Assembly (NCBI RefSeq): GCF_030766935.1
Contig: NZ_JASERL010000001.1
Location: 186,001-250,000, forward strand
DNA from: Streptomyces sp. KL109B
GTDB lineage: Bacteria > Actinomycetota > Actinomycetes > Streptomycetales > Streptomycetaceae
DNA length: 64,000 nucleotides
Direction: 5' to 3'
Shown in pieces: positions 8,519 to 16,164 of the stretch. Each line of letters opens with the position of its first letter. Within the stretch, counting starts at the first letter, position 1. The position numbers and the translations under genes are program-made. Under the pieces are notes generated by a model. It was not told the DNA's origin. It worked only from the letters and a program-made list of their open reading frames with translations, and ran no database searches.

Positions 8519-8878
8519 ATGCGTATCGGAGAGCTGGCGGCCGCCAGTGGCGTCAGTACCCGGTCCCTGCGCTACTACGAGCAGCACGGGCTGATCCGCT
8601 CCGAGCGGACTCCCGGCGGATGGCGCGACTTCGACGACTCCATGGTGGAGCGGGTCGTCATGATCCAGCACCTGTTCGCCGCCGGGCTCGGCAGCTCCAC
8701 CATCGACCAGGTGCTGCCCTGCATGGAGGCCCCGATCGAGGAGCGCAACGGCGTCATGGAGCAGCTGTTCGCCCAGGAGGCCGAGCGGCTGGAGGCCAAG
8801 CGGCGCGATATCGACCGCGAACTCGACACGTTGCAGGCGCTGCGGGTCGAGACGGCGCTGCCAGGCGACGAAGCCTGA
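8519..8878 (+). CDS. MerR-family transcriptional regulator
   Basis: 119 residues. The N-terminal winged helix is MRIGELAAASGVSTRSLRYYEQHGLIRSERTPGGWRDF. Wing helices follow, then a long dimerisation coiled coil (PIEERNGVMEQLFAQEAERLEAKRRDIDRELDTLQALR). There is no metal-binding cysteine cluster, so it belongs with the drug/redox-sensing MerR proteins rather than metal sensors. The start follows AAGGAG by four bases. It is divergent from the DsbA-SMR-SMR operon and probably activates it. It converges with mupG 18 bp downstream. Confidence 0.92.
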   Translation: MRIGELAAASGVSTRSLRYYEQHGLIRSERTPGGWRDFDDSMVERVVMIQHLFAAGLGSSTIDQVLPCMEAPIEERNGVMEQLFAQEAERLEAKRRDIDRELDTLQALRVETALPGDEA

Positions 8879-8896
8879 GGTGTCAGGAGACGACGG

Positions 8897-9973
8897 TCAG
8901 GCCGGGGTCAGGCGGACCGGGGTGCCGGGGCCGATCAGGTCGAGGAGCGGGAGTTCGGCGGGCGGGACCGTGCCGAGGACGTTCACCGTGGGGTCCGGCG
9001 GGAGGTCGGTGCGGGTGAGGCTCAACTCACCCCGGTAGCGGGGGAGTTCGTCGTTGCCGAGGGTGAGGGTGCCGCGCGGGCGGGGTTCGGGCGGGCCGTC
9101 GTGGGCCGGGGTCGGCTCGGCGCGCAGGGCCGGGCGGGAGTTCTCCAGGCGTACCAACTCCTCGGCGGGGTCGGTGCGTTCGCGGTCCGGGTCCGAAGAC
9201 GTGAGGTGGGCGAGGACCGGGGGCGGGGTGCCGGGGCGGAGGTGGACCGTCAGGTCGATCTCCGCGTCCTCGTTCCAGGCCCGCCACTGGGTCACCGTGC
9301 GGTCGGCGAGGAGCGGGTCGCCGATGTGCACCGTGTCGCAGCCGAGCGCGGCCAGGTCGAGGGCGGCGGCCAGCGGGTGCCAGGCGCGGTGCGCCTCCAG
9401 GGTGGGCAGGCCCGCGTGGACCGGGGCGCGCAGCACGCCGTCGCCGGGGGCGAACGCGGAGACCGGGATGCCGTGGGCGTGCCACATCTCGTTGCGGGCG
9501 GCCAGGAGTTCGCGGGAGATGCCGGTGTGGCGGCGCGGGTAGAAGTTGTGGGAGGCCGTGAGGGCGTCCGTGCGCAGGCCCGCCTTCAGGAGCGCGGCGA
9601 GCCAGTCGGGGCCGATCGTCGACGCGTTGAGCTGGAGCGGCAGCACCCGTGAGATCGCGGCGATCGCCTCGTCGGGCAGTCCGAAGTCGACGCGGATCGC
9701 GTCCACCCCGTACGCCTTGAGGCCGTCGGCCGTCTCCGGGGTCAGGCCGAGGGCGGGCAGCGAGTTCTGCGAGATGTCGACGGTCAGGCGCAGTCCGTGG
9801 TCGTGCGCCAGGGCCGATACGTCGCGGAGCTCGGCGGCGAAGGTGGCCGGGTCGTCCTCCGGCATGTGGAGGGAGGCGAAGGCTTCGGTGGCGCCGAGCC
9901 GTTGGGCTTGGGCGCAGGCCGCCGCCGCGACGTCCAGGTGAGCGAGGTAGAGGGAGATGCCGGAGGTGGACAT
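8897..9973 (-). CDS. mupG: 6-phospho-N-acetylmuramidase MupG (DUF871)
   Basis: 358 residues, the size of the MupG/DUF871 family. The N-terminal TIM barrel (MSTSGISLYLAHLDVAAAACAQAQRLGATEAFASLHMPEDD, then LTVDISQNSL, GVDAIRVDFG, LQLNASTI, ASHNFYPR) precedes a small cyclophilin-like C-terminal domain (GNDELPRYRGELSLTRTDLP...NVLGTV). MupG hydrolyses MurNAc-6-phosphate-beta-1,4-GlcNAc in the cytoplasm after PTS uptake, as shown in Staphylococcus aureus. The assignment is strengthened by the adjacent murP, murQ and murR. A 19-bp perfect inverted repeat separates it from murP, so it may have its own promoter or be controlled separately. Confidence 0.9.
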   Translation of the reverse strand: MSTSGISLYLAHLDVAAAACAQAQRLGATEAFASLHMPEDDPATFAAELRDVSALAHDHGLRLTVDISQNSLPALGLTPETADGLKAYGVDAIRVDFGLPDEAIAAISRVLPLQLNASTIGPDWLAALLKAGLRTDALTASHNFYPRRHTGISRELLAARNEMWHAHGIPVSAFAPGDGVLRAPVHAGLPTLEAHRAWHPLAAALDLAALGCDTVHIGDPLLADRTVTQWRAWNEDAEIDLTVHLRPGTPPPVLAHLTSSDPDRERTDPAEELVRLENSRPALRAEPTPAHDGPPEPRPRGTLTLGNDELPRYRGELSLTRTDLPPDPTVNVLGTVPPAELPLLDLIGPGTPVRLTPA

Positions 9974-10028
9974 GGGGGGCGCCTTATCGCCGGGAGGTGC
10001 GGGGGAGAGGGGGGGAAGGGGGCCACGA

Positions 10029-10076
10029 CTCAGAAAAGTGTCGCAGTTATACGTAACACTGCGACACTTTTCTGAG
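10029..10076. promoter_or_regulatory. Perfect 19-bp inverted repeat between murP and mupG
   Basis: Arm CTCAGAAAAGTGTCGCAGT (10029-10047) is exactly complementary to 10058-10076, with a 10-nt centre TATACGTAAC that is itself nearly symmetrical. The arms are AT-richer than the surroundings. It lies 56 bp upstream of mupG and 77 bp after murP. It can form a long hairpin (terminator or RNA processing site) or be a large operator. Confidence 0.8.
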
Positions 10077-10104
10077 CGCACACCTGGCTCCGGGCCTGTG
10101 TGGC

Positions 10105-10134
10105 GGAGGCCGTCAGGGCGTCCGTGCGCAGGCC
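10105..10134. repeat. 30-bp near copy of mupG coding sequence
   Basis: The 30 bases at 10105-10134, in the murP-mupG gap, match 9551-9580 inside mupG in the same orientation with one mismatch (C for G at the tenth position). The distance between them is about 555 bp. It looks like a short duplication of mupG sequence into the gap. Confidence 0.8.
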
Positions 10135-10152
10135 GGATGAGGGGCGGCGGGG

Positions 10153-11739
10153 TCAGACCTTCGCCGGTTCCTTCGGTTCGGTCTCAGCGGCGCCGTCGGC
10201 GGCGGGCTTCGGCGCCGGGGCCGGGTTCGCCTCCGCGTGGGCCTCGGGGGACTCACCCGCGTCCACGTCCTGGTTGAACTCCAGCATCATCTCCTTGGTG
10301 AAGCCGAAGTAGTACGTCGCCAGGAAGCCGACGATGTAGCCGACGAGCAGGCCGCCCAGGTAGACGAGGGCGGTGACGCCGAGCCCCTTGTTGCCGTCGA
10401 GCAGCGGGAACAGGGCCCAGCCGGACGGGCCGATGGCCGTCGAGCCGACCTGGATGCCCAGCATCGAGAAGAGGCCGATGAACGCGCCGCCCGCCGCGCC
10501 GCCGATGCACGCGGTGATGAAGGGGCGGCCGAGCGGGAGCGAGACACCGTAGATGAGAGGCTCGCCGACGCCCAGGAAGCCTGCCGGGAGCGCCGACTTG
10601 ATGGTCTTGCGGATCGACTTGTTGTGCTTGAGCTTCTTGAAGACGGCGATCGCCGCGCCGACCTGGCCCGCGCCCGCCATCGCGAGGATGGGCAGCAGGA
10701 CCGTGTAGCCGTTCTGCTCGATGAGCGTGGTGTGGATCGGGATCAGGGCCTGGTGCAGGCCGAGCATGACCAGCGGCAGGAACAGGCCGCCGAGGATCGC
10801 GCCCGCGAAGATGCCGGTGTTCTCCAGGAGCCAGTTGGCGCCCTCACCGATCGCGGTGGAGACCTCGCCCGCCACGAACATCAGGCCGAAGATCGTGACC
10901 AGTCCTGAGACCAGCACGGTGATCGTCGGGGTGAGCAGGACGTCCAGCGACTCGGGCACCCACTTGCGGCACCACTTCTCGATGTAGACCGCGAGCACGG
11001 CCGCGCCGAGCGCACCGAGGACACCGCCCTGACCGGGGGCCAGCTTGTGGCCGAACGCCGAGATCTCGGCGACACCCGGGTAGACGATGATCGCCGCGAC
11101 GGCGCCGCCGATGATCGGCGTACCGCCGAACTCCTTGGCGGTGTTGTAGCCGACGAACACCGCGATCAGCGCCATGAAGCCGGAGGCGATGGCGGCGAGC
11201 GCCGGGGTGACACCCGGCAGCCAGTCCAGGTTGATCAGCAGGCCGTTGACGCCGGCGATGATGCCGCAGCCGATCAGGGCCGGGATCAGCGGCACGAAGA
11301 TGTTGGCGATCTTGCGCAGGAAGAGCTTGAACGGGGTGGCGTTCTTCGCCTTCTGCTGCGCCTTGATCGCGGCGCCCTGCGCGGCGAGGTCGTCGGCGGA
11401 GCCACCGGACGAGGCGGGGTCGGCGTCGGCGTCGGCGTCAGCGTCGGTGGGGGCGGGCGCGGATGCCGGGGCGGCGGCCTTGCCCTCCTCGACCAGGGTC
11501 TCGAACTCGGGCGTGACCCGGGCGACCTTCCCCGGGCCGAGCACGATCTGGTACGTCTCGTCCTCGACGACGCCCATGACGTCGGGAAGTGCCTTGAGCG
11601 CCTCGTCCTGGACGAGCGAGCGGTCCGCGATGCCCAGGCGGAGCCGGGTCATGCAGTGGGCTACGGAGGTGACGTTGGTGGCACCGCCGATGAGCGGCAG
11701 AATCGAGGCCGCCACGTCGCGGTTCTTGTTCTCAGCCAT
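10153..11739 (-). CDS. murP: PTS MurNAc/GlcNAc-family transporter, EIIBC
   Basis: 528 residues. The EIIB domain is at 1-80, with the phosphorylated cysteine in TSVAHCMTRLRLGI (about residue 28). An acidic repeat linker follows (TDADADADADP, about 98-108). The membrane EIIC domain runs from about 135 to 495 (KIANIFVPLIPALIGCGIIAGVNG, GGTPIIGGAVAAIIVYPGV, LGVGEPLIYGVSLPLGRPFITACIGGAAGG). There is no EIIA domain, so phosphate must come from a separate EIIA. Neighbours murQ, murR and mupG indicate that MurNAc or MurNAc-GlcNAc is the substrate. The start lies 45 bp after the murQ stop, consistent with cotranscription from murQ. Confidence 0.9.
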   Translation of the reverse strand: MAENKNRDVAASILPLIGGATNVTSVAHCMTRLRLGIADRSLVQDEALKALPDVMGVVEDETYQIVLGPGKVARVTPEFETLVEEGKAAAPASAPAPTDADADADADPASSGGSADDLAAQGAAIKAQQKAKNATPFKLFLRKIANIFVPLIPALIGCGIIAGVNGLLINLDWLPGVTPALAAIASGFMALIAVFVGYNTAKEFGGTPIIGGAVAAIIVYPGVAEISAFGHKLAPGQGGVLGALGAAVLAVYIEKWCRKWVPESLDVLLTPTITVLVSGLVTIFGLMFVAGEVSTAIGEGANWLLENTGIFAGAILGGLFLPLVMLGLHQALIPIHTTLIEQNGYTVLLPILAMAGAGQVGAAIAVFKKLKHNKSIRKTIKSALPAGFLGVGEPLIYGVSLPLGRPFITACIGGAAGGAFIGLFSMLGIQVGSTAIGPSGWALFPLLDGNKGLGVTALVYLGGLLVGYIVGFLATYYFGFTKEMMLEFNQDVDAGESPEAHAEANPAPAPKPAADGAAETEPKEPAKV

Positions 11740-11784
11740 GGTGCGTGTTGCCTTGCTGTGCGGGGAGAAGGGGGAGGGTGGGGT

Positions 11785-12747
11785 TTACGGGGTGGTGGTC
11801 GTCGCCGCTGCCGCGAGCGCGGCGCGCAGGTGGCCGTCGGACTCCGTGAGGAGGCGCTCGGCGGTCGGGCCGTCGACGTCGCCGAGGACGACGAGGATGG
11901 CGTTCTTGACCTCGCCGTCGGTCGCGGCGAGCGCGGCCTCGATGGCGGCGTCGTCGGCGCCGGTGGCGAGGGAGACGATGCGGCGGGAGCGGGCCCGCAG
12001 CTTCTCGTTGGAGGCGCGCACGTCGACCATGAGGTTTCCGTACGTCTTGCCGAGGCGGATCATCGAGATCGTCGACAGCATGTTGAGTACGAGCTTCTGC
12101 GCGGTGCCCGCCTTCAGGCGGGTGGAGCCGGTGAGCAGCTCCGGTCCTACGACGACCTCGATGCCGTGGTCCGCGGCGGCGGCGAGGGCGCTGTCCGCGT
12201 TGCAGGAGAGGCCGACGGTGAGGGCGCCGTAGCGGGTGCGGGCGTGTTCGACGGCGCCGATCGCGTACGGGGTGCGGCCCGAGGCGGAGATGCCGACGAC
12301 GATGTCGTTCTCGGTGAGGTCGATTCCGTCGAGGTCGGCGGCGGCGAGTTCCTTGGAGTCCTCGGCGCCCTCCACGGCCTTGACCATGGCGGAGGGGCCG
12401 CCCGCGATCAGGCCGACGACCTGGCCGTCCCAGGTGTTGAAGGTGGGCGGGCACTCGGAGGCGTCGAGGACGCCCATGCGTCCTGCGGTGCCGGCGCCGG
12501 CGTAGATGAGGCGGCCGCCGCGGGACATGCGGTCGGCGATGCCGTCGATCGCGGCGGCGATCTGGGGGAGCTGGGCGGCGACCGCGGTGGGGACGGTGGC
12601 GTCCTCGCCGTTCATCAGCTTGGCGATCTCCAGGGTGGAGAGCTGGTCGATCTCGGCGAGTTCCGGGCGGAACGCCTCCGTCGTGAGGGTGGCCAGTTGG
12701 GCGCGGAGGTCGGCGTAGGTGGCGTCGGCGTCGGGGGTGGCGGTCAT
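11785..12747 (-). CDS. murQ: N-acetylmuramic acid 6-phosphate etherase MurQ
   Basis: 320 residues, family-typical length. MurQ cleaves the lactyl ether of MurNAc-6-phosphate, giving GlcNAc-6-phosphate and lactate. The SIS domain is clear: RGGRLIYAGAGTAGRMGVLDASECPPTF (sugar-phosphate loop), then VVGISASGRTPYAIGA, and LLTGSTRLKAGTAQKLVLNMLST with the catalytic region. A three-helix C-terminal bundle follows. The start at 12747 (MTATPDAD) is chosen because upstream codons lie in a repeat element. It is the second gene of the recycling locus, between murR and murP. Confidence 0.95.
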   Translation of the reverse strand: MTATPDADATYADLRAQLATLTTEAFRPELAEIDQLSTLEIAKLMNGEDATVPTAVAAQLPQIAAAIDGIADRMSRGGRLIYAGAGTAGRMGVLDASECPPTFNTWDGQVVGLIAGGPSAMVKAVEGAEDSKELAAADLDGIDLTENDIVVGISASGRTPYAIGAVEHARTRYGALTVGLSCNADSALAAAADHGIEVVVGPELLTGSTRLKAGTAQKLVLNMLSTISMIRLGKTYGNLMVDVRASNEKLRARSRRIVSLATGADDAAIEAALAATDGEVKNAILVVLGDVDGPTAERLLTESDGHLRAALAAAATTTTP

Positions 12748-12791
12748 TGCGGGTCGGCTCTTTCCGTTGCGCGAGGGTGGGATGACGGTCA

Positions 12792-12962
12792 CGGGGCTCC
12801 GCCCCGAACCCCGCTGCTCAATCGCCGCAGGGGCTTGAAGGGTGGGCGGCTTCAAAGGCTGGGGCTCCGCCTCATACCCCGCTCCCCAATCGCCGGAGGG
12901 GGTTGAAAAAATCCAGCCTCGCCGGCGTTTGAGGCGCGGGGTCCGGGGCGGAGCCCCGGGGG
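12792..12962. repeat. Three interspersed repeats between murR and murQ
   Basis: Copies at about 12792-12840 (forward, type B), 12861-12908 (forward, diverged: CATACCCCGCTCCCC in the middle) and 12914-12962 (reverse, type A). They fill most of the 234-bp gap. Transcripts from the murR promoter into murQ would carry all three. Confidence 0.88.
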
Positions 12963-12981
12963 GTTGGGGTGGTGCGGCGTG

Positions 12982-13911
12982 TCATGGGCGGGCTCCCCGC
13001 GGAGCGGATTGGTGGCGGTGGGCCAACGCTTCGTACGAGGCGGAGAGCGCGGGCGCCGCCGTCTCGTACGTGCGTTGCGCGATGCCCACGAAGAGGCAGT
13101 CCACGACGAGGAGTTGGCTGGTACGGGAGGACATCGCCGCGGGACGGAGCTCGCTTTCGCGCGCGATGGAGGTCGTCAGTATGTGGTCGGCGTACTGGGA
13201 GACCGGGCTCCCGGGCCGCCCGGTGATCGCGATCGTCGTCGCACCACGCTCGAAGGCCACCCGCAACGGCTCGATGACGTCCCCCGTCGTACCGGAGTGC
13301 GTGATCGCCACCGCCACGTCACCCGAGCGGAGCGTGACCGCGTTGTGGACGGCGAGGTGCGGGTCCGAGTGCGCGTACGCGTGCTGCCCGATGCGCAACA
13401 GCTTCTGCGCGAGGTCCTGGGCGACGAGCCCGGACGCCGCCATGCCGTAGATCTCGACGCGGCCCGCACTGGCCATGGCGGTCACGGCGGCGCCGAGCTG
13501 CGCGGTGTCGAGTCCGGCCGCGGTGTCGGCGAGGGTCTGCTGCTCGTCGTACGCGAGCTTGGCGACGACGTCGGTGAGCGGGTCGTCGACGGCGATGTCG
13601 GCCGTCACCGCGGGGGCCCGGCCCGACTGCTGCTGGGCGGCGAGCCCGGCGAGCGCGAGGCGCAGGTCGCGGTAGCCGGGGTAGCCGAGGATGCGGGCGG
13701 TGCGGACGACCGTGGCCTCGCTGGTTCCGGTGAGCTCGGCGAGGCCCGTGACGGTCAGCGCGGCGCAGCCGGCGGGGTCGCCCGCGACCGCCTCGGCGAC
13801 GCGCTGCATGGACCGCGTCATGGACGGGGCCAGGGTGCGGACCTTGGCGGCGAGGGCGGCGGGGGCCGGCGGCGCTTCCCCGGCGAAACTTTCCTTCACG
13901 TCGTTGCTCAC
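12982..13911 (-). CDS. murR: RpiR-family regulator with SIS domain, MurR-like
   Basis: About 309 residues. The N-terminal HTH_6 domain (about 15-90) includes SMQRVAEAVAGDPAG..TVTGLAELTGTSEATVVRTARILGYPGYRDLRLAL. The SIS sugar-phosphate-binding domain (about 125-275) includes VEIYGMAASGLVAQDLAQKL and VAVAITHSGTTGDVIEPLRVAFERGATTIAITG. In E. coli MurR represses murQP and is relieved by MurNAc-6-phosphate; the same logic is inferred here. The GTG at 13911 is preferred, but there is no clear ribosome site; a TTG at 13947 would add 12 residues. An AT-rich dyad lies directly upstream. Confidence 0.88.
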   Translation of the reverse strand: MSNDVKESFAGEAPPAPAALAAKVRTLAPSMTRSMQRVAEAVAGDPAGCAALTVTGLAELTGTSEATVVRTARILGYPGYRDLRLALAGLAAQQQSGRAPAVTADIAVDDPLTDVVAKLAYDEQQTLADTAAGLDTAQLGAAVTAMASAGRVEIYGMAASGLVAQDLAQKLLRIGQHAYAHSDPHLAVHNAVTLRSGDVAVAITHSGTTGDVIEPLRVAFERGATTIAITGRPGSPVSQYADHILTTSIARESELRPAAMSSRTSQLLVVDCLFVGIAQRTYETAAPALSASYEALAHRHQSAPRGARP

Positions 13912-13932
13912 GTAATGAAAGATATTTTCGGG
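13912..13932. promoter_or_regulatory. AT-rich operator-like site upstream of murR
   Basis: AATGAAAGATATTTTCG contains the imperfect dyad GAAA-GATA-TTTTC, an AT-rich island in a very GC-rich region. It abuts the murR start and faces a divergent gene at 14062. It is a plausible auto-operator for the RpiR-type regulator. Confidence 0.45.
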
Positions 13933-13978
13933 GGTGGGTGGGGTCAAGGGTCCTTCGGCCCGGGAGATGGGGTTGCGG

Positions 13979-14029
13979 TTGCGGGGCGCTGCCCCGGACC
14001 CCGCTGCTCAATCGCCGCAGGGGCTCGAA
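13979..14029 (+). repeat. Interspersed repeat, type B
   Basis: Forward copy with GCGCTGCCCC in hairpin I and the GCTGCTCAATCGCCGCAGG type-B core. It lies in the divergent promoter gap between murR and the 14062 gene, ending about 30 bp before the latter's start. Confidence 0.9.
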
Positions 14030-14061
14030 AGCAGGGCTCTCGATGGGCGCACAATTGGGGT

Positions 14062-14445
14062 ATGGACACCATCAGCCCCTTGGAGCAGGCCCTGCACGCC
14101 GCCCGTGCGCTCGTGATCGAGGATTTGAAGGCGGGGGACGTCGCGGATTCGGACATCGTCTCGCTCGTGGAGGAGTCGATCGTCTCGCGGCGCTGGTGGG
14201 TGGAGCAGTGGCCGGAGGGGGTGGAGTTCGTGACCGGGCTCGTCGCCCAGGACGTGAAGGACGGGATCCTGGAGCACCACGGCCGCTGGCCGCTGTGCCC
14301 GGTGTGCGGGCCGGACACGGCCGACGGGTCCCCGCACGCGCTCGACGTCGAACCGGAGCTGGGCGCGGACCCGCACTGGGTGTGTTCGGAGGCGGGCGTG
14401 GTGGTGGCGCCGGTCGGCGGCCTCGGGTCGGTGGGTGCGGGGTGA
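14062..14445 (+). CDS. Conserved hypothetical protein
   Basis: 127 residues starting at an ATG preceded by GGGG. It is soluble and acidic, with DIVSLVEESIVSRRWWVEQWPEGVEFVTGLVAQDVKDGI, then a CPVC motif (WPLCPVCGP) and a later HWVCSEAG cysteine, which together could bind a metal. It resembles uncharacterised Streptomyces proteins. The next gene begins at or within 10 bp of its stop, so the two are likely cotranscribed. Confidence 0.6.
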   Translation: MDTISPLEQALHAARALVIEDLKAGDVADSDIVSLVEESIVSRRWWVEQWPEGVEFVTGLVAQDVKDGILEHHGRWPLCPVCGPDTADGSPHALDVEPELGADPHWVCSEAGVVVAPVGGLGSVGAG

Positions 14446-14452
14446 CGGGGCG

Positions 14453-14740
14453 TTGACGGTCTATATAGATCCGCCGAACTGGCCGGGGCACGACCGGATG
14501 TGGTCGCACCTGGTCAGTGATGTGTCGTACGACGAACTGCACGCGTTCGCCGAGACGTTGGGGGTGCCGCCGCGCGCCTTCGAGCGCGACCACTACGACC
14601 TCCCGTCGCACCGGTACGCGGACGCGGTACGGGCGGGGGCCGTGGAGGTCGGCTCGAAGGAACTGGTGCGCAGGCTTACGGAGGCCGGGTTGCGGCGCCC
14701 CAAGGGACGACCTTGGACCTCAGGCCTCGCTGGCCCTTGA
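14453..14740 (+). CDS. DUF4031 domain protein
   Basis: About 95 residues, nearly all DUF4031: TVYIDPPNWPGHDRMWSHLVSDVSYDELHAFAETLGVPPRAFERDHYDLPSHRY, ending KELVRRLTEAGLRRPKGR. Function is unknown; the conserved Asp/His residues (YIDPP, WSHL, RDHYD) suggest a metal or nucleotide site. The TTG at 14453 matches the family N-terminus; a GTG at 14435 overlapping the upstream stop is the alternative. It converges with the MFS gene. Confidence 0.85.
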   Translation: MTVYIDPPNWPGHDRMWSHLVSDVSYDELHAFAETLGVPPRAFERDHYDLPSHRYADAVRAGAVEVGSKELVRRLTEAGLRRPKGRPWTSGLAGP

Positions 14741-14756
14741 GGTGCGGTGGGCCAGA

Positions 14757-14805
14757 TCAAGCCCCGCCGGCGTTTGAGGCGCGGGGTCCGGGGCGGAGCC
14801 CCGAG
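14757..14805 (-). repeat. Interspersed repeat, type A, at the MFS gene end
   Basis: Reverse copy running from TCAAGCCCCGCCGGCG to GGAGCCCCGAGG. Its TTGA end provides the TGA stop of the minus-strand MFS gene, and the element encodes that protein's last 15 residues. Confidence 0.9.
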
Positions 14806-16055
14806 GCGTGGGGCACGCTCCCGGAACCGGACCCCGTGACGACCTTCGACCCCGCCCCCGTACGCCGGTGCAACCGCAACGACACCACCGTCAACGCGAG
14901 CGCGGCGACCGTCATCGCGCCACCGGCCCACGCCGTGGCCGGGTAACCGAGCCCCGCGTCGATGACCGTGCCACCGAGCCACGGCCCACCCGTGTTGCCC
15001 AGGTTGAAGGCCGCGGTCGTGGTCGCACCCGCGAGGGTGGGTGCGGCGCCCGCGACGTTGAACATCCGCGCGTTGAGGGCCGGCGCCGTATAGAAGGCGG
15101 AGAAGCCGAGCAGGAACGACAGGGCCACCGCCGCGATCTCGAAGTGACCGAGCAGGGCGAGCGCCGCGAGGAAGACGGTGGACGCCGTGATGCCGGTCAG
15201 CAGCACCCCGAAGAGGTGCGCGTCCGCGATCCGCCCACCCAGCGTCGTACCGGCGAGCGCGCCGATCCCGAAGAGGGCGAGAACGGCCGGGACCCAGCTC
15301 TCGGGCAGCCCCGCGACGTCCGTGAGCAGCGGGGACAGATAGCTGAACGCGCAGAAGACGCCGCCCGCGGCGAGCGCGGTGACGGCGATGGACAGCCACA
15401 CCTGACGGTCGCGGTAAATGCTCAACTCCCGCTTCAGGCACGGACGTTCGGCCGGTACCGGAATGGTCGGCACGAGCGTCACGATGCCGACGAGGGCAAT
15501 CGCGGAGGCCGCGCCCACCGCCCAGAACGCCGAGCGCCAGCCGAGCCCGTCACCGAGGAACGCGCCCGCCGGGACGCCGAGCACGTTCGCGATCGACAGG
15601 CCGCCGATCATCACGGCCATGGCGCGGGCCCGCTGGTTCACCGGCACCATCGCGATGGCGACGGCCGCGCCGACCGCCCAGAAGCCCGCGCAGGCGAGGG
15701 CCGAGACGACGCGGGAGGCGAACAGGACCGCGTACGTCGGGGCGAGCGCGCCCGCGACCTGGCCAAGGCCGAAGACGGTGATCAGCGAGATGAGCGTGGT
15801 CCGGCGCGGCAGCCGCAGGGTGGCGACGGCGAGCAGCGGGGCGCCGACCACCATGCCGATCGCGAAGGCCGAGATCAGCAGCCCGGCCTGCGGGATCGTG
15901 ACGTCCATGTCGTCGGCGACCGCGGGCAGCAGCCCGGAGAGCATGAACTCGCTGGTCCCGAGGGCGAAGACGCTGAGGCCGAGGATGTAGACGGCCAGGG
16001 GCATGCGGGTGCGTGGGGAACTAGGGGTGGGGGTGGGGGTGGGCTGTGGGGACAT
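14757..16055 (-). CDS. MFS exporter, DHA1 family
   Basis: About 430 residues with 12 membrane spans. The opening MPLAVYILGLSVFALGTSEFMLSGLLPAVADDMDVTIPQAGLLISAFAIGMVVGAPLLA is typical of DHA1 drug or sugar/arabinose exporters of the YdhP/AraJ group, and the motif-A loop reads GRIADAHLFG. Several in-frame ATGs (16004, 16055, 16088) are possible; 16004 gives the shortest form beginning at MPLAVY. The C-terminal tail SGLRPGPRASNAGGA is not transporter sequence: it is the translated interspersed repeat, whose TTGA supplies the stop. The substrate is unknown. Confidence 0.88.
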   Translation of the reverse strand: MSPQPTPTPTPSSPRTRMPLAVYILGLSVFALGTSEFMLSGLLPAVADDMDVTIPQAGLLISAFAIGMVVGAPLLAVATLRLPRRTTLISLITVFGLGQVAGALAPTYAVLFASRVVSALACAGFWAVGAAVAIAMVPVNQRARAMAVMIGGLSIANVLGVPAGAFLGDGLGWRSAFWAVGAASAIALVGIVTLVPTIPVPAERPCLKRELSIYRDRQVWLSIAVTALAAGGVFCAFSYLSPLLTDVAGLPESWVPAVLALFGIGALAGTTLGGRIADAHLFGVLLTGITASTVFLAALALLGHFEIAAVALSFLLGFSAFYTAPALNARMFNVAGAAPTLAGATTTAAFNLGNTGGPWLGGTVIDAGLGYPATAWAGGAMTVAALALTVVSLRLHRRTGAGSKVVTGSGSGSVPHASGLRPGPRASNAGGA

Positions 16056-16164
16056 GTAAGGAGCCAACTGGGACTTGGGAAGTGGCATTCCCGCACGGGT
16101 GTGTCGTGGCGACTTGTCGCGACTTGTTCGCACCCCGTTCACGCGGGCTCAGGGCCACAGGGCC

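Noticed and set aside
11047..12906. A 619-codon plus-strand frame over murP and murQ
   Set aside because: It is antisense to two recognisable genes and consists of Gly/Asp/Arg-rich low-complexity sequence.
13912..14061. DasR site controlling the MurNAc locus
   Set aside because: No ACTGGTCTAGACCAGT-like sequence is visible; the AT-rich dyad at murR is different.
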